64,000 nucleotides of DNA. Origin: CAWEYO01 sp963813315. GTDB lineage: Bacteria > Pseudomonadota > Alphaproteobacteria > Rhizobiales > Rhizobiaceae. The first letter of the stretch is position 1, and each line of letters opens with the position of its first letter. A program made the position numbers and the translations under genes. Shown piece by piece: positions 9,427 to 18,461 of the stretch. The notes under the pieces are model-generated. The model saw only the letters and a program-made list of their open reading frames with translations, searched no databases and was not told the origin of the DNA. The DNA is taken from positions 62,001 to 126,000 of the forward strand of contig CAWEYO010000013.1 of assembly GCA_963813315.1 (NCBI GenBank), read 5' to 3'.

Positions 9427-10399
9427 GGGCCTTGCTCCTGACGAGGTCGAGATAGGTGGCCAGGATGATGACGACGCCCGGCACGACCATCTGCAGGTCC
9501 TGGTTCCAGCCCAGGATGATGATGCCATTGTCGATCACCTTTAGCACCAGGACGGCGAGAAGCGTCCCGAACAGCGAGCCGCGGCCGCCGGAGAGGCTCG
9601 TGCCCCCGAGGATGACGGCGGCGATCACGGTGAGTTCGAAGCCGCGCCCAGCGGTCGGCTGGCCGGCATTCATCAGCGAGGCGAGCACGAGGCCGGCGAG
9701 CCCGACGGTCAGCCCGGTCACCACGAAGGCGAAGAGCTTCAGCCGCTCCGCGCGCAGCCCCGAAAGGCGCACCGCCTTCTCGTTCGCGCCCACCGCGTAG
9801 AGGTAGCGGCCGAGCGTGGTGAAGCGCAGCACGACATAGGCGATCGCGAAGACGATCGCCGCAAGGATGACAGGAATGGGGAACGGCCCGACATAGCCAG
9901 CGCCGAGGTCGGTGAAGCCCGGAATCTGGTGATGGTTCTGCACTGCTTCGCGGGTGAACAGATAGACGCCGCCCTGCAGCATCATCATGGTGCCGATGGT
10001 GGCGATCAGCGAGTTGACCTTGAGCCTGGTCACCACCAGCCCGTTGAACAGGCCGACCGCGCCGGCGAAGGCCAGCGCGGCGAGGATGCCGAGCGTCAGG
10101 CTGTGGGTGGCGTTGATCACGGCCATGCCGATGCAGCCCACGAAGGCGAGCGAGGCGCCGACGGAAAGGTCGACCTCCGCGGTGATGACCAGCATTGTCA
10201 TGCCCGAGGCGACGATCAACACCAGCGCGCATTGGCGCAGGATGGCAATGATGTTCGCCTCCGAATAGAACTGCGGCGCGCCGATGGAAATGCCCAGGCA
10301 GAGCGCCACCAGTATCAGGCAGAGCACCAGCTGGCTGCCGTCGGCCAGCTTGCCGACGGCAAAGCGCCGGGGCGCCGAGGCGTGCGTTATCTCGCTCAT
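9416..10399 (-). CDS. CUT2-type sugar ABC transporter permease
   Basis: This 327-residue integral membrane protein has TAEVDLSVGASLAFVG, YAVGANEKAVRLSGLRAERLK and LGGTSLSGGRGSLFGTLL, all characteristic of ribose/xylose-type permeases. It sits between the binding-protein gene and the ATPase gene. The gap to the binding-protein gene (10400-10666) is filled by a palindromic dispersed element, which may affect relative expression inside the operon. Confidence 0.9.
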   Translation of the reverse strand: MSEITHASAPRRFAVGKLADGSQLVLCLILVALCLGISIGAPQFYSEANIIAILRQCALVLIVASGMTMLVITAEVDLSVGASLAFVGCIGMAVINATHSLTLGILAALAFAGAVGLFNGLVVTRLKVNSLIATIGTMMMLQGGVYLFTREAVQNHHQIPGFTDLGAGYVGPFPIPVILAAIVFAIAYVVLRFTTLGRYLYAVGANEKAVRLSGLRAERLKLFAFVVTGLTVGLAGLVLASLMNAGQPTAGRGFELTVIAAVILGGTSLSGGRGSLFGTLLAVLVLKVIDNGIIILGWNQDLQMVVPGVVIILATYLDLVRSKAHAR

Positions 10400-10453
10400 G
10401 GTCGTTTCGTCCCTGGCGGTCGCGAGGGTTCGTCCTCCCCGCCCGTGAGCGGG

Positions 10454-10643
10454 GGCAATCGCATGTGGGTTTTATCCGGATCCGTGCCCCCCTCACCCGG
10501 CTCGGGCTTCGCCCTCGCCACCCTCTCCCCGAGGGGAGAGGAGGTCGCCGGCCGCGCCGCCGCACCCTCTTCTCCCCAGCGGGGAGAAGGTGGCCGAGCA
10601 GAGCGAGGCCGGATGAGGGGGCAGTTACCCATATGCGAATGCC
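10454..10643. repeat. Palindromic dispersed element with terminal inverted repeats, copy A
   Basis: This 190-base segment begins GGCAATCGCATGTGGGT and ends with its near inverse (ACCCATATGCGAATGCC). The interior is one large imperfect palindrome rich in CCCCTCACCCGG and CTCTCCCC. A closely related copy occurs at 43928-44149. Here it separates the binding-protein gene from its permease gene within the minus-strand operon. Confidence 0.75.
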
Positions 10644-10666
10644 TAACCCGTGAGTGGGGAGGAACC

Positions 10667-11695
10667 CTACTTCTTCAGGTCCGCCCCCGTCTTCATGCAC
10701 TTCTCCGGCGCCTGCAGCGCGTTCACCGCATCCCATTTGATGGTGCGCGTCTTGCCGTCATAGTCGTAGAACTTCTTCCAGTCCTCGCCGATCATCGGCG
10801 CCGTGGGGCTGACGATGTGCTCAGGCACCGCTTCGCCGTTGAACAGCTTCACCGCCGCGTCGATGGTCGTATAACCGTTCTTCTCCGGAAACATGGCCGC
10901 CTCGATGCGGTAGGACGGCTCCTTCTCGATGGCGTTGATGAAGGCGAGCCCCTCGCCGCCCGTGCCGACTGTCAACAGGTTGTCCTGCTGCTTGCCCGCC
11001 GCCTTCCACGCCTGCAGGCCGCCAAGCGAGGAGGAATCGTTGATGCCGTAGATGATGTTGATGTCGGCGTTCTTGGCGAGCGCGGCGGAAGACACCTCCA
11101 GAGCGCGGTCGGGATTGCCGCCGCCGTCGAGGTCGTGGACCATTTCGGCGTCGGGGATCTCGGTCTTCAGTCCGTCCATGAAGCCCTGGCTGCGCAGCAC
11201 CGTGGCCGACAGCAGTGGCAGACCGACATTCATCACCTTGGCCTTCCCGCCAAGCTTCTCCTTGGCGTATTTGCCGGCCTCGACGCCGGCATGGTAGCCA
11301 GTGTCGTAGTCGCAGATCGCCACCATGGTGGTCATGCCCTTCACCGGGTTGCCTTCCAGCACTACCGGGATGTTGGCGGCCTTGGCCTGGCGCAGCAGCG
11401 GCACCACACCTTCCTCGTTGACGGGAGTGATGATCAGGACGTCGACGCCCTTGGCGATGAAGTCCTCCGCCGCCGCGACCTGCTTGGCGACGTCTAGGTT
11501 GGCGTCCTGCACCTCGACCTCGATGCCGAGCTCGGCGGCGTGGTCCTTCATGCCCTTGATGACGTTCTGGTACCATTCGTGCGTCGCGTAGTTGACGACA
11601 TAGCCGATTTTCTTCGGCGTTTTCTGCGCCAGGGCCGGCCCGGCAGCGAGCACCATGGCGGCGGTGGTGAGAAGGAGTTTCTTGGACCAGGTCAT
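10667..11695 (-). CDS. Sugar ABC transporter substrate-binding protein (CUT2 type)
   Basis: This 342-residue periplasmic binding protein starts with the signal peptide MTWSKKLLLTTAAMVLAAG and a likely AxA cleavage before QKTPKK. The mature part is a type I periplasmic binding fold (peripla_BP_4) with VDVLIITPVNEEGVVPLL and GINDSSSLGGLQAW segments. The ATG at 11695 has a strong GGGAGG 6 bases upstream, which rejects the longer open frame into the IclR gene. It delivers ligand to the two permeases downstream. Ligand identity is unknown, although the neighbours suggest a sugar or sugar conjugate. Confidence 0.9.
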   Translation of the reverse strand: MTWSKKLLLTTAAMVLAAGPALAQKTPKKIGYVVNYATHEWYQNVIKGMKDHAAELGIEVEVQDANLDVAKQVAAAEDFIAKGVDVLIITPVNEEGVVPLLRQAKAANIPVVLEGNPVKGMTTMVAICDYDTGYHAGVEAGKYAKEKLGGKAKVMNVGLPLLSATVLRSQGFMDGLKTEIPDAEMVHDLDGGGNPDRALEVSSAALAKNADINIIYGINDSSSLGGLQAWKAAGKQQDNLLTVGTGGEGLAFINAIEKEPSYRIEAAMFPEKNGYTTIDAAVKLFNGEAVPEHIVSPTAPMIGEDWKKFYDYDGKTRTIKWDAVNALQAPEKCMKTGADLKK

Positions 11696-11762
11696 GCTTA
11701 CCTCCCAATAACCGTAGGGTTCACTTCTGGACGGTTCGTCCCGCCGTCCCGGGTCGTCACAA

Positions 11763-12569
11763 TCAGCCTGACGTGCTGGGCTCGCCAGCGCCGAGCGCGG
11801 CGGAAATCCTTTCGGCGGCGCGCTGCGCCCTTGAAAAGACGGCGGCCTGGTCGAAGCGGGCGGCCTTCTGCGGCAGGAAGGGCACGGTGAGCGCGGCCAC
11901 CGCCCGCCCCGTATGGTCGAACACCGGCAACGACAGATTGGTGCAGCCGGCGACCGCCAGCGAGGCATGCACCTCGTGGCCAAGCGACCGCGCCTCATCG
12001 AGCCGCGCCTCGATCGCCGCGCGCGTGTCCGTCGCCTCGCCGGCCGCTAGGATCTGGCCGACGATCCTGTCGCGGTCGGCCGGCTCGGAGGCGGCGAGCA
12101 GCACAGCGCCGGAGCTGGTCTCCAGGATCGGGAATTGCGAGCCGAGCGCCACCGAATAGCGCATCGGCAGCGGCGATTCGACCTGCAGCACCACCAGCAC
12201 CTGCAGGCCGTTGAGCACCACCAGATGGCAGCTCTGGTCGGTATCGGCGGCGAGTTGGCGCATCACCGGCAGCGCGCTCTCCACCAGCCGGTTGACCGGC
12301 GGGTGCATGTGGGCGAGCTCGAAGAGCTTCAGCGACAGCCGGTAGCGGTCGGCCTTTGTGCGCACGAGATAGCCGCGGCGCTCCAGAAGGTGCAGGATCC
12401 GGTAGATTTCGTGGATCGAGCGGCTGAGCCCGGCCGAGATCTCGGTCTGCGTCAGCCCGTTCGCCTGGTCGGCCATGAATTCGAGGATGTCGAGCGCCTT
12501 CTCGGCCGCCGGCGCGCGATATTCTCCGCGGCCCTGCTCCTCGCCTTCGATGGCTTCGACGGCTGACAT
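11763..12569 (-). CDS. IclR family transcriptional regulator
   Basis: This is a 268-residue IclR-type regulator. The N-terminal winged helix-turn-helix (about residues 20-85) reads KALDILEFMADQANGLTQTE and SIHEIYRILHLLERRGYL. The C-terminal effector-binding domain (about 95-255) includes the SSGAVLLAASEP segment. The ATG at 12569 overlaps the upstream gene's TGA (TGATG). It lies 67 bases before the binding-protein gene and probably controls the catabolic operon in response to a pathway intermediate. Confidence 0.88.
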   Translation of the reverse strand: MSAVEAIEGEEQGRGEYRAPAAEKALDILEFMADQANGLTQTEISAGLSRSIHEIYRILHLLERRGYLVRTKADRYRLSLKLFELAHMHPPVNRLVESALPVMRQLAADTDQSCHLVVLNGLQVLVVLQVESPLPMRYSVALGSQFPILETSSGAVLLAASEPADRDRIVGQILAAGEATDTRAAIEARLDEARSLGHEVHASLAVAGCTNLSLPVFDHTGRAVAALTVPFLPQKAARFDQAAVFSRAQRAAERISAALGAGEPSTSG

Positions 12570-13720
12570 CAAGCGACACTCCGCCTGCCCGGGCCGGTCG
12601 GCAGCGACTCCCGGTAGCGCCGGTCAAGGTAGGACCAGAACTCACCGACCGGCAGCTCGCCGGCGATCGCAGCCGCGGCGCGCGGCGCGCAGTCGCGGAA
12701 GAAGGCCAGGAAGCCTGCGTGCGTCGGCCTGAGATAGGAGCCCTGGATGGTCTTCAGCGTATCGGCGAAAAAATTGCCGGTCGCCGCGTTGACGTCGGCG
12801 TCCTGCCAGGCCGCCCGCGATCCGGGCTGGCCGCCAGCCGCCACATACAAGCTCCGCTGCACCTGGGGCGAGCAGAGATGGCGCGCATAGGCGATCGCCG
12901 CCTCGCGGTTCGGCGACTGTGCGCTGACCCCGATCCCGGCGCCCCCGAGCAGGGCGCCGGCCGCGTCCGGGCGCGGAACATCGGAGAAGACAAGCCGTCG
13001 CCCGTCCGTCCGCGCCGCATAGTTCACGTAGCCGAAGGCGAAGGGCACATAGACTACGTCGTCCTGCGCTATCATGTGGTCGTAGCAGAGGATCGGGTTC
13101 CAGCTCGGCGACGCGGGATGCGCAAGTTCGGCCAGCTCGCGCAGCGTGCTGACCGCGTCTTCGAGCGCCGCGCGCGACAGAAAGCCGTCGCCGTCGGCCG
13201 GCGGGTTGGTGAAGGTCAGGATCAGGCACATGGCGTCGGTCGGCACCAGCGGCAGGCCGATCCATTTGCCGTCCTTGCGCAGCGCGCGGGCGAGCGACAG
13301 CACGTCGGCATGGCTCGCCGGTACCGTGGCGTAGCGCGACAGAAGATCAGGGCGGCAGCTCGCGACCTGGCAGGCGGCATCGATCGGCAGCGCCCATTGC
13401 CGTCCGTCGCGCTGGTAGGACTGCCACGACTTGCCGACGGAATCACATTCGAAGAAGGCCTTCTCCTCGGCGCTGAGGTGATCGTCGAAGGGCACCATCA
13501 GCGCCCCTTCGGCGATCTCGCCCACGAAGGGGTGGTCGTAGATAACGAGGTCGTAGTTGCTGAGTACCGCTTCGAGTGGCGCCTCGCCGAAGGCGTGCAG
13601 GCTGCGCCGGTCCCAGCTGATCTCGACCGAAGGATGGCTGGCCTGCCAGGCGGGCGCGCTCGCTTCCAACGGTCCCCAACACCGCCGATGGTCCCACGCC
13701 AGACCCCTGAGCTTGGTCAT
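12569..13720 (-). CDS. Extracellular solute-binding-like protein lacking a signal peptide
   Basis: This 383-residue protein has the architecture of a family 1 extracellular solute-binding protein: EISWDRRSLHAFG, PIDAACQVASCRPDLL and VPFAFGYVNYA, with a C-terminal AIAYARHLCSPQVQRSL. The mature-like sequence begins directly at the start codon (MTKLRGLAWDH). There is no hydrophobic leader or lipobox, and no permease of its class nearby. The ATG at 13720 is preferred over an upstream start because homologous-looking sequence begins there. It is translationally coupled to the IclR gene. It may be a cytoplasmic ligand-binding protein, which is an inference. Confidence 0.7.
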   Translation of the reverse strand: MTKLRGLAWDHRRCWGPLEASAPAWQASHPSVEISWDRRSLHAFGEAPLEAVLSNYDLVIYDHPFVGEIAEGALMVPFDDHLSAEEKAFFECDSVGKSWQSYQRDGRQWALPIDAACQVASCRPDLLSRYATVPASHADVLSLARALRKDGKWIGLPLVPTDAMCLILTFTNPPADGDGFLSRAALEDAVSTLRELAELAHPASPSWNPILCYDHMIAQDDVVYVPFAFGYVNYAARTDGRRLVFSDVPRPDAAGALLGGAGIGVSAQSPNREAAIAYARHLCSPQVQRSLYVAAGGQPGSRAAWQDADVNAATGNFFADTLKTIQGSYLRPTHAGFLAFFRDCAPRAAAAIAGELPVGEFWSYLDRRYRESLPTGPGRRSVA

Positions 13721-13819
13721 GCCGATAAGCTCCTTGGCCGCCCTCCCCCAGGGCGAAAACAAACCTTAGCACGCCTTTTCATGTAAGCAAATTCTTTTCA
13801 CCAGCACAAAAAGACGAAT

Positions 13820-15007
13820 TCAGGCTGCCAGCGAGAAGCGCTCGACAGCGCGCATGATGCCGCGCAGCTCGGCCAGCCCCTTGAGCCGGCCGATCAGCGA
13901 ATAGCCGGGGTTGATGCGCTCCTTGCCGATGTCGTCCGCCAAAAGGTGCCCGTGGTCGGGCCGCATGGGGATCTGCCAGTCGGCGCGACCCTCCTTCCTC
14001 CGCCGGGCTTCCTCCTGCATCAGCGCCAGGATCACGGCCGCCATGTCGGTCGAGCCTTCGAGGTGCTCCGCCTCGTAAAAGGAGCCGTCCTGCTCGCGGG
14101 TGACGTTCCTGAGATGCGCGAAATGGATCCGCGGCCCGAACTCCCTGGCCATCGCCGGCAAGTCGTTGTCGCTCCGCGTCCCGTAAGAGCCGGTGCACAG
14201 CGTCAGCCCATTGGCGGGGCTGTCAACGGCGCTGAGGATGAAACGGGCATCGTCGGCCGTCGAAACCACCCGCGGCAAGCCGTAGAGCGAGAAAGGCGGA
14301 TCGTCGGGATGGATGCAGAGGCGCGCGCCGACCTCCTCGGCAACCGGAACGATCTCGCCGAGGAACCAGCTGAGATGGCTGCGCAGCTCAGCGGGCCCGA
14401 TCCCGTCATACTCCGCCAGCGCCGCGCGCATTCCGGCGCGGTCGTAGCTCCGCTCGGTCGCCGGCAGTCCGGCGATGAGATTGCGCTCGATCTGGTCGAT
14501 CCGCTCGGGCGAAAGCGTCTTCAACCGCGCCTCCGCCTCGGCGATCCTTGCCGGCGCATAGCTGGCGGCCGCATTCTTGCGCGCCAGCACGAAGAGGTCG
14601 TAGGCGGCGAAGTCGATGGCGTCGAAGCGCAGCGCGAAGCCGGTGGTCGGTAGCCGGTACATCAGGTCGGTGCGCGTCCAATCGACCACCGGCATGAAGT
14701 TGTAGCAGATCGTCTTCAGGCCGGCGCTGGCGAGCGCGCGGATGGAGTCCTTGTACCAGCCGACATATTTCTGCCGCTCCGGCGCGCCGATCTTGATCGA
14801 ATTGTGAACCGGGATGCTCTCGACCACGGACCAGACAAGGCCGGCGTCCTCGATCTCGCGCTTGCGCTTGAGGACCTCGTGCTCCGACCAAGCGCGTCCG
14901 TCGTAGATGTGGTGAAGCGCGGTGACAATGCCGGTGGCGCCCGCCTGCTTGACGTGATCGAGCGTGACCGGGTCGTCCGGTCCGTACCAGCGCCAGCACT
15001 GTTCCAC
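13820..15007 (-). CDS. uxuA: Mannonate dehydratase
   Basis: This 395-residue enzyme converts D-mannonate to 2-keto-3-deoxy-D-gluconate in hexuronate breakdown. Family signatures are present: WYGPDDPVTLDHVKQAGATG at the start, CYNFMPVVDWTRTDL, CIHPDDPP, a metal-site-like IHFAHLRNV and RPDHGH near the C-terminus. Length matches UxuA. It is transcribed divergently from the gntR operon, and the intergenic region carries two inverted operator-like sites. A second, more distant UxuA-family gene lies in that operon. Confidence 0.93.
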   Translation of the reverse strand: MEQCWRWYGPDDPVTLDHVKQAGATGIVTALHHIYDGRAWSEHEVLKRKREIEDAGLVWSVVESIPVHNSIKIGAPERQKYVGWYKDSIRALASAGLKTICYNFMPVVDWTRTDLMYRLPTTGFALRFDAIDFAAYDLFVLARKNAAASYAPARIAEAEARLKTLSPERIDQIERNLIAGLPATERSYDRAGMRAALAEYDGIGPAELRSHLSWFLGEIVPVAEEVGARLCIHPDDPPFSLYGLPRVVSTADDARFILSAVDSPANGLTLCTGSYGTRSDNDLPAMAREFGPRIHFAHLRNVTREQDGSFYEAEHLEGSTDMAAVILALMQEEARRRKEGRADWQIPMRPDHGHLLADDIGKERINPGYSLIGRLKGLAELRGIMRAVERFSLAA

Positions 15008-15040
15008 GGCATCCCTCCCACGGCAAGGTTAAGAACGTTA

Positions 15041-15051
15041 TTGTTGGACCA
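15041..15051 (-). promoter_or_regulatory. Operator-like half of an inverted pair (TTGTTGGACCA), uxuA-proximal
   Basis: TTGTTGGACCA lies 34 bases upstream of the uxuA start. It is the exact inverse of the sequence at 15126-15136. The core TTGGACCA(A) is itself nearly palindromic, as expected for a dimeric GntR/FadR-type regulator, and the regulator gene is adjacent. The assignment to this regulator is an inference. Confidence 0.55.
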
Positions 15052-15125
15052 CAGACGTGTCAACGTCTCTGTCTTGCCCGGTTCCGGATATTCTCGATTG
15101 AAATCTACCGCCATCGTGATTAGCT

Positions 15126-15136
15126 TGGTCCAACAA
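15126..15136 (+). promoter_or_regulatory. Operator-like half of an inverted pair (TGGTCCAACAA), gntR-proximal
   Basis: TGGTCCAACAA lies 27 bases upstream of the gntR start and exactly inverts 15041-15051. The two sites, 74 bases apart, flank the space in which both divergent promoters must lie. This suggests autoregulation of gntR and coordinated control of uxuA and the import operon. Confidence 0.55.
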
Positions 15137-15162
15137 ATCAAGCAGGCGTCTGAGGAGAAACC

Positions 15163-15939
15163 TTGTCGGAGTTGGGCATACCACTACGCGAGGCAGCGCG
15201 TCAGGGTGCCGGCGGCGCCTCGGCTGTCGACGCCACCGCTCGGCAGATCCTTGAGCTGATCCGCAGCCGTGGGCTTGCCGTCGGCGACGCGCTGCCGACC
15301 GAGCGCGAGCTTTGCGACATCTTCGGCGCCAGCCGCAACACCGTGCGCGAGGCGCTGAGAACGATCCGCACTTATGGGCTGATCGACGCGCGCCCGCGGG
15401 TGGGCGCGGTGCTCACCGACCGGCAAAGCAGCGCCGTCCAGAATTTCTTCGCCGCCCAGATGGACGTCTCCCGCTCGTCCTTCGCTGACATCCAGGGCTT
15501 CCGGCGCATCATCGAGGTCGGCATCGGCGACCGCCTGGTCATCGAGGCGGACGAGACCGACATCGACGCGCTGGAGGCGATCAACGCCCGCATCGAGAGC
15601 AGTCGATCGACCGACGAGGCCGCCCGTTACGATTTCGACTTTCATGCCGCGCTGATCCGCCTCGCCGACAACCGTACGCTGGCCGAGATCTACGATTTCC
15701 TGTCGCCGATCATCCTGAAGATCATGACCATCGGCAAGGAAAGGCGCCCGGTGCTTGCCGATACCCGCCGCGCCCACAGCGAGATCGTCGATGCGATCCG
15801 CGCCCGCGATCGCCTCGCCTATGCCTATCTGATGAGCCGCCACCTGGATTTCGCGCGTCAGTTCCTGCCCGAGGAGCCCGGCCCGACGGCCGAGCGTGCG
15901 TCGAGAACAATCAAGGAGGAGAAGACCGATGAACCGTAG
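15163..15939 (+). CDS. GntR family regulator (FCD/FadR subfamily)
   Basis: This 258-residue regulator has an N-terminal winged helix (about 25-90) with LPTERELCDIFGASRNTVREA, followed by an all-helical FCD ligand-binding domain (about 105-235) with YDFDFHAALIRLADN and RRAHSEIVDAI. The start is a TTG at 15163 with GAGGAG 5 bases upstream. It leads the plus-strand operon and overlaps the binding-protein gene by 11 bases. FCD regulators next to uxuA usually respond to hexuronates or their products, so it probably represses this locus until such a ligand is present. Confidence 0.9.
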   Translation: MSELGIPLREAARQGAGGASAVDATARQILELIRSRGLAVGDALPTERELCDIFGASRNTVREALRTIRTYGLIDARPRVGAVLTDRQSSAVQNFFAAQMDVSRSSFADIQGFRRIIEVGIGDRLVIEADETDIDALEAINARIESSRSTDEAARYDFDFHAALIRLADNRTLAEIYDFLSPIILKIMTIGKERRPVLADTRRAHSEIVDAIRARDRLAYAYLMSRHLDFARQFLPEEPGPTAERASRTIKEEKTDEP

Positions 15940-16894
15940 AGCAGCACTCAAAGCAGTCGCCGCCGCAGCGATCGCCCTGCCGATCGCCAGCCATGCCTGG
16001 GCTCAGGACCAGAAGACTATCGCCGGGATCGTCTTCCAGCAGGACCAGTTCTTCCGCACCATCCAGCTCGGCATGCAGGCGGCGGCCAAGGAGGCCGGGG
16101 CCGAGCTTCTCGAGGCCAATTCGGAATCGAAGCCGGAGAAGGAGGCGAGCCTGATCGACACCTACATCGCCCGCGGCGTCTCGGCGATCGTCATCTCGCC
16201 GATCAGTGTCAAAGCCTCGGCTCCGGCCTTGAAGCGCGCGGCCGAGGCTGGCATCAAGGTGGTCACCTACAACTCGGCCGTCGAAGGCGACATCGCCGTC
16301 TCCTATCTGAATTCCAGTCAACTGGACCTAGGCCAGACGACCGGCAAGGCGGCGGCGGAGTTCATCAAGTCCAAGCTCGGCGGCAAGGCCAAGGTCGCGA
16401 CGCTGGGCTTCAAGGCGCTGCTGCCTGAGATTTCCGGCGAGCGCGTCGGCGGCTTTGTTGAGGAAGCCAAGAAGGGCGGCGAGGTGGAGATCGTCGCGCA
16501 GCAGGACGCCTGGCTCGCCGAGAAAGCGGTCGCGGTGGCGAGCGACGTGATCACCGCCAATCCGGAAATCAACATCATCTATGCCGCCAACGAGGGCGGC
16601 ACGGTGGGCGCCGTCCAGGCGGTGCGCAAGGCCGGCAAGGCGGGTGAGATCTACGTTTTCGGCATCGACGGAACCGAACAGCTGGCGGGCTACCTTCTGG
16701 ACGACGACGACGTGCTGCAGTCGGTGACCGCGCAGCAGCCTTTCATCATGGGCTCCGAGGCGGTCAAGGCAGCGGTCAACGCGATCGACGGCAAGCAGGT
16801 CGAGAAGACGGTTATCGTGCCTGTGCTCGGGCTGAACCGCGGCGATCCGGAAGGCGTGAAGGCCTTCCTGGCCGACCTCAAAAAGAACCAGTAG
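15929..16894 (+). CDS. Sugar ABC transporter substrate-binding protein (CUT2 type)
   Basis: This is a 321-residue periplasmic protein. The signal peptide MNRRAALKAVAAAAIALPIA ends at SHAWA before QDQKT. The mature part has a ribose-binding-type fold with VSAIVISPISVKASAPAL and IYAANEGGTVGAVQAV. The ATG at 15929 has AAGGAGGAG upstream and sits inside the end of gntR. It captures the substrate of the uxu-linked importer, by context probably a hexuronate or aldonate. Confidence 0.9.
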   Translation: MNRRAALKAVAAAAIALPIASHAWAQDQKTIAGIVFQQDQFFRTIQLGMQAAAKEAGAELLEANSESKPEKEASLIDTYIARGVSAIVISPISVKASAPALKRAAEAGIKVVTYNSAVEGDIAVSYLNSSQLDLGQTTGKAAAEFIKSKLGGKAKVATLGFKALLPEISGERVGGFVEEAKKGGEVEIVAQQDAWLAEKAVAVASDVITANPEINIIYAANEGGTVGAVQAVRKAGKAGEIYVFGIDGTEQLAGYLLDDDDVLQSVTAQQPFIMGSEAVKAAVNAIDGKQVEKTVIVPVLGLNRGDPEGVKAFLADLKKNQ

Positions 16895-16901
16895 CCGGGG
16901 C

Positions 16902-18461
16902 ATGCAAGCGTTCGGGGACAGCGGAGCGCGCGGCGCCGTAACCGGCGGTACGCTCGCCTTCGACGGGCTCGCCAAGTCCTATGGCGCGACGCTCGCCCTC
17001 GACCGCTTCACCCATGTGTTCGAGCCTGGCCGCGTACATGCCCTGATGGGCAAGAACGGTTCCGGCAAGTCGACGCTGGTCAAGCTCATCTCCGGTGCCG
17101 TCCAGCCGGACTCCGGCACCGTCGCTCTCGACGGCGTCCCCCTCGCCTTCGCCGGCCCTGCCGATGCGCAAAGGGCCGGCATCGCGACCATCCACCAGGA
17201 ACTTTCGGTGGTACCCTCGCTGTCGATCGGCGAGAACATCTTTCTCGGCCGCTTGCCGGTCAAGCGCCGCCTCGGACTGCCGGTCGTCGATTGGGACGCC
17301 GTGTACGGTGGCGCCGCATCTCTCCTGCACGAAATGGGGCTCGACATCGATCCGCATCGGCTGGCCAGCAATTTGAGCCTCGGCCAGCAGCAGATCATCG
17401 AGATCGTCAAGGCGATGTCCTTCGCCCCGAAGATCCTGCTGCTCGACGAACCGACTTCGGCACTTGCCGCCCGCGAGGTCGAGCAGCTGTTCGCCCTGGT
17501 TCGCAGGCTCCGCTCGCGCGACGTCACCATGATCTACATCACCCACCGCATGAACGAGCTGTTCGAGATCGCCGACACCTGCACGGTGCTCCGCGACGGC
17601 GCCCTTGTCGGCTCCATCGAGATGCGCGACGCCTCGCCCGCCCGCATCGTCGGCATGATGTTCGGCGACGTCGCCCATGCGAAGCGCCCGCCGCGGATCG
17701 CCATCGACCGCGGCGGCGCGCCAGCCCTCGAGGTCTCCGGTCTCTCGCGGGAAGGCGCTTTCTCCGGCATTTCGTTCAGCCTTTATCCAGGCGAAATCCT
17801 CGGGTTGGCCGGCCTCTTGGGGTCGGGGCGGACGGAAGTGCTGCGGGCGGTCTTTGGCGCCGATCCGGTCGATGCCGGAACCGTCGCGGTTGGCGGTCGC
17901 ATGATGGCGGGCAACGCCTCGCCGAAGGTCATGAAGGCCCGGGGCCTCGGCTACACGCCGGAGAACCGCAAGGAGGTGGCGCTCGTCCAGATCCTCTCCA
18001 CCCACGACAATCTCTGCCTGGCGAGCCTGCCCGGCATCGCCCCGCACGGCCTGATCACCCGCGCCATGGAGGTCCCCTTCGTTCGCCGCCAGCTCGGTGG
18101 ACTGGGCATCAAGGCCGAGCCGATGCTGCCCGTCGCCTCGCTCTCCGGCGGCAACCAGCAGAAGGTGGTCATCGGCAATTGGCTGAACACCGGCCCGCGG
18201 GTGATGCTGTTCGACGAGCCGAGCCGCGGCGTCGACGTGCACGCCCGCCGGCAGATCTTCGACATCATCTGGGACGAAGCCCGCAAGGGGCTTGCCTCGA
18301 TCTTCGTATCCACCGAGCTCGAGGAGCTTCTCGAAGTGACCGACCGCATCCTGGTGATGCGCCACGGCCGGATCGTCGCCGAGGTGATGCCGGAGACCAC
18401 CTCGCTGACCGAACTTTATGCCCTTTGCATGCAGGATTCCGGCAGGAGGCGCGCAGCATGA
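16902..18461 (+). CDS. CUT2-type sugar ABC transporter ATP-binding protein
   Basis: This is a 519-residue double-domain ATPase. Domain 1 has Walker A GKNGSGKST, signature LSLGQQQIIEIVKAM and LLLDEPTSALAAREV. Domain 2 has GLLGSGRTEVLRA, LSGGNQQKVVIGNWL and LFDEPSRGVDVHA. It begins 7 bases after the binding-protein stop, and its stop overlaps the permease start (ATGA). It pairs with the single permease downstream, unlike the two-permease system in the first operon. Confidence 0.9.
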   Translation: MQAFGDSGARGAVTGGTLAFDGLAKSYGATLALDRFTHVFEPGRVHALMGKNGSGKSTLVKLISGAVQPDSGTVALDGVPLAFAGPADAQRAGIATIHQELSVVPSLSIGENIFLGRLPVKRRLGLPVVDWDAVYGGAASLLHEMGLDIDPHRLASNLSLGQQQIIEIVKAMSFAPKILLLDEPTSALAAREVEQLFALVRRLRSRDVTMIYITHRMNELFEIADTCTVLRDGALVGSIEMRDASPARIVGMMFGDVAHAKRPPRIAIDRGGAPALEVSGLSREGAFSGISFSLYPGEILGLAGLLGSGRTEVLRAVFGADPVDAGTVAVGGRMMAGNASPKVMKARGLGYTPENRKEVALVQILSTHDNLCLASLPGIAPHGLITRAMEVPFVRRQLGGLGIKAEPMLPVASLSGGNQQKVVIGNWLNTGPRVMLFDEPSRGVDVHARRQIFDIIWDEARKGLASIFVSTELEELLEVTDRILVMRHGRIVAEVMPETTSLTELYALCMQDSGRRRAA

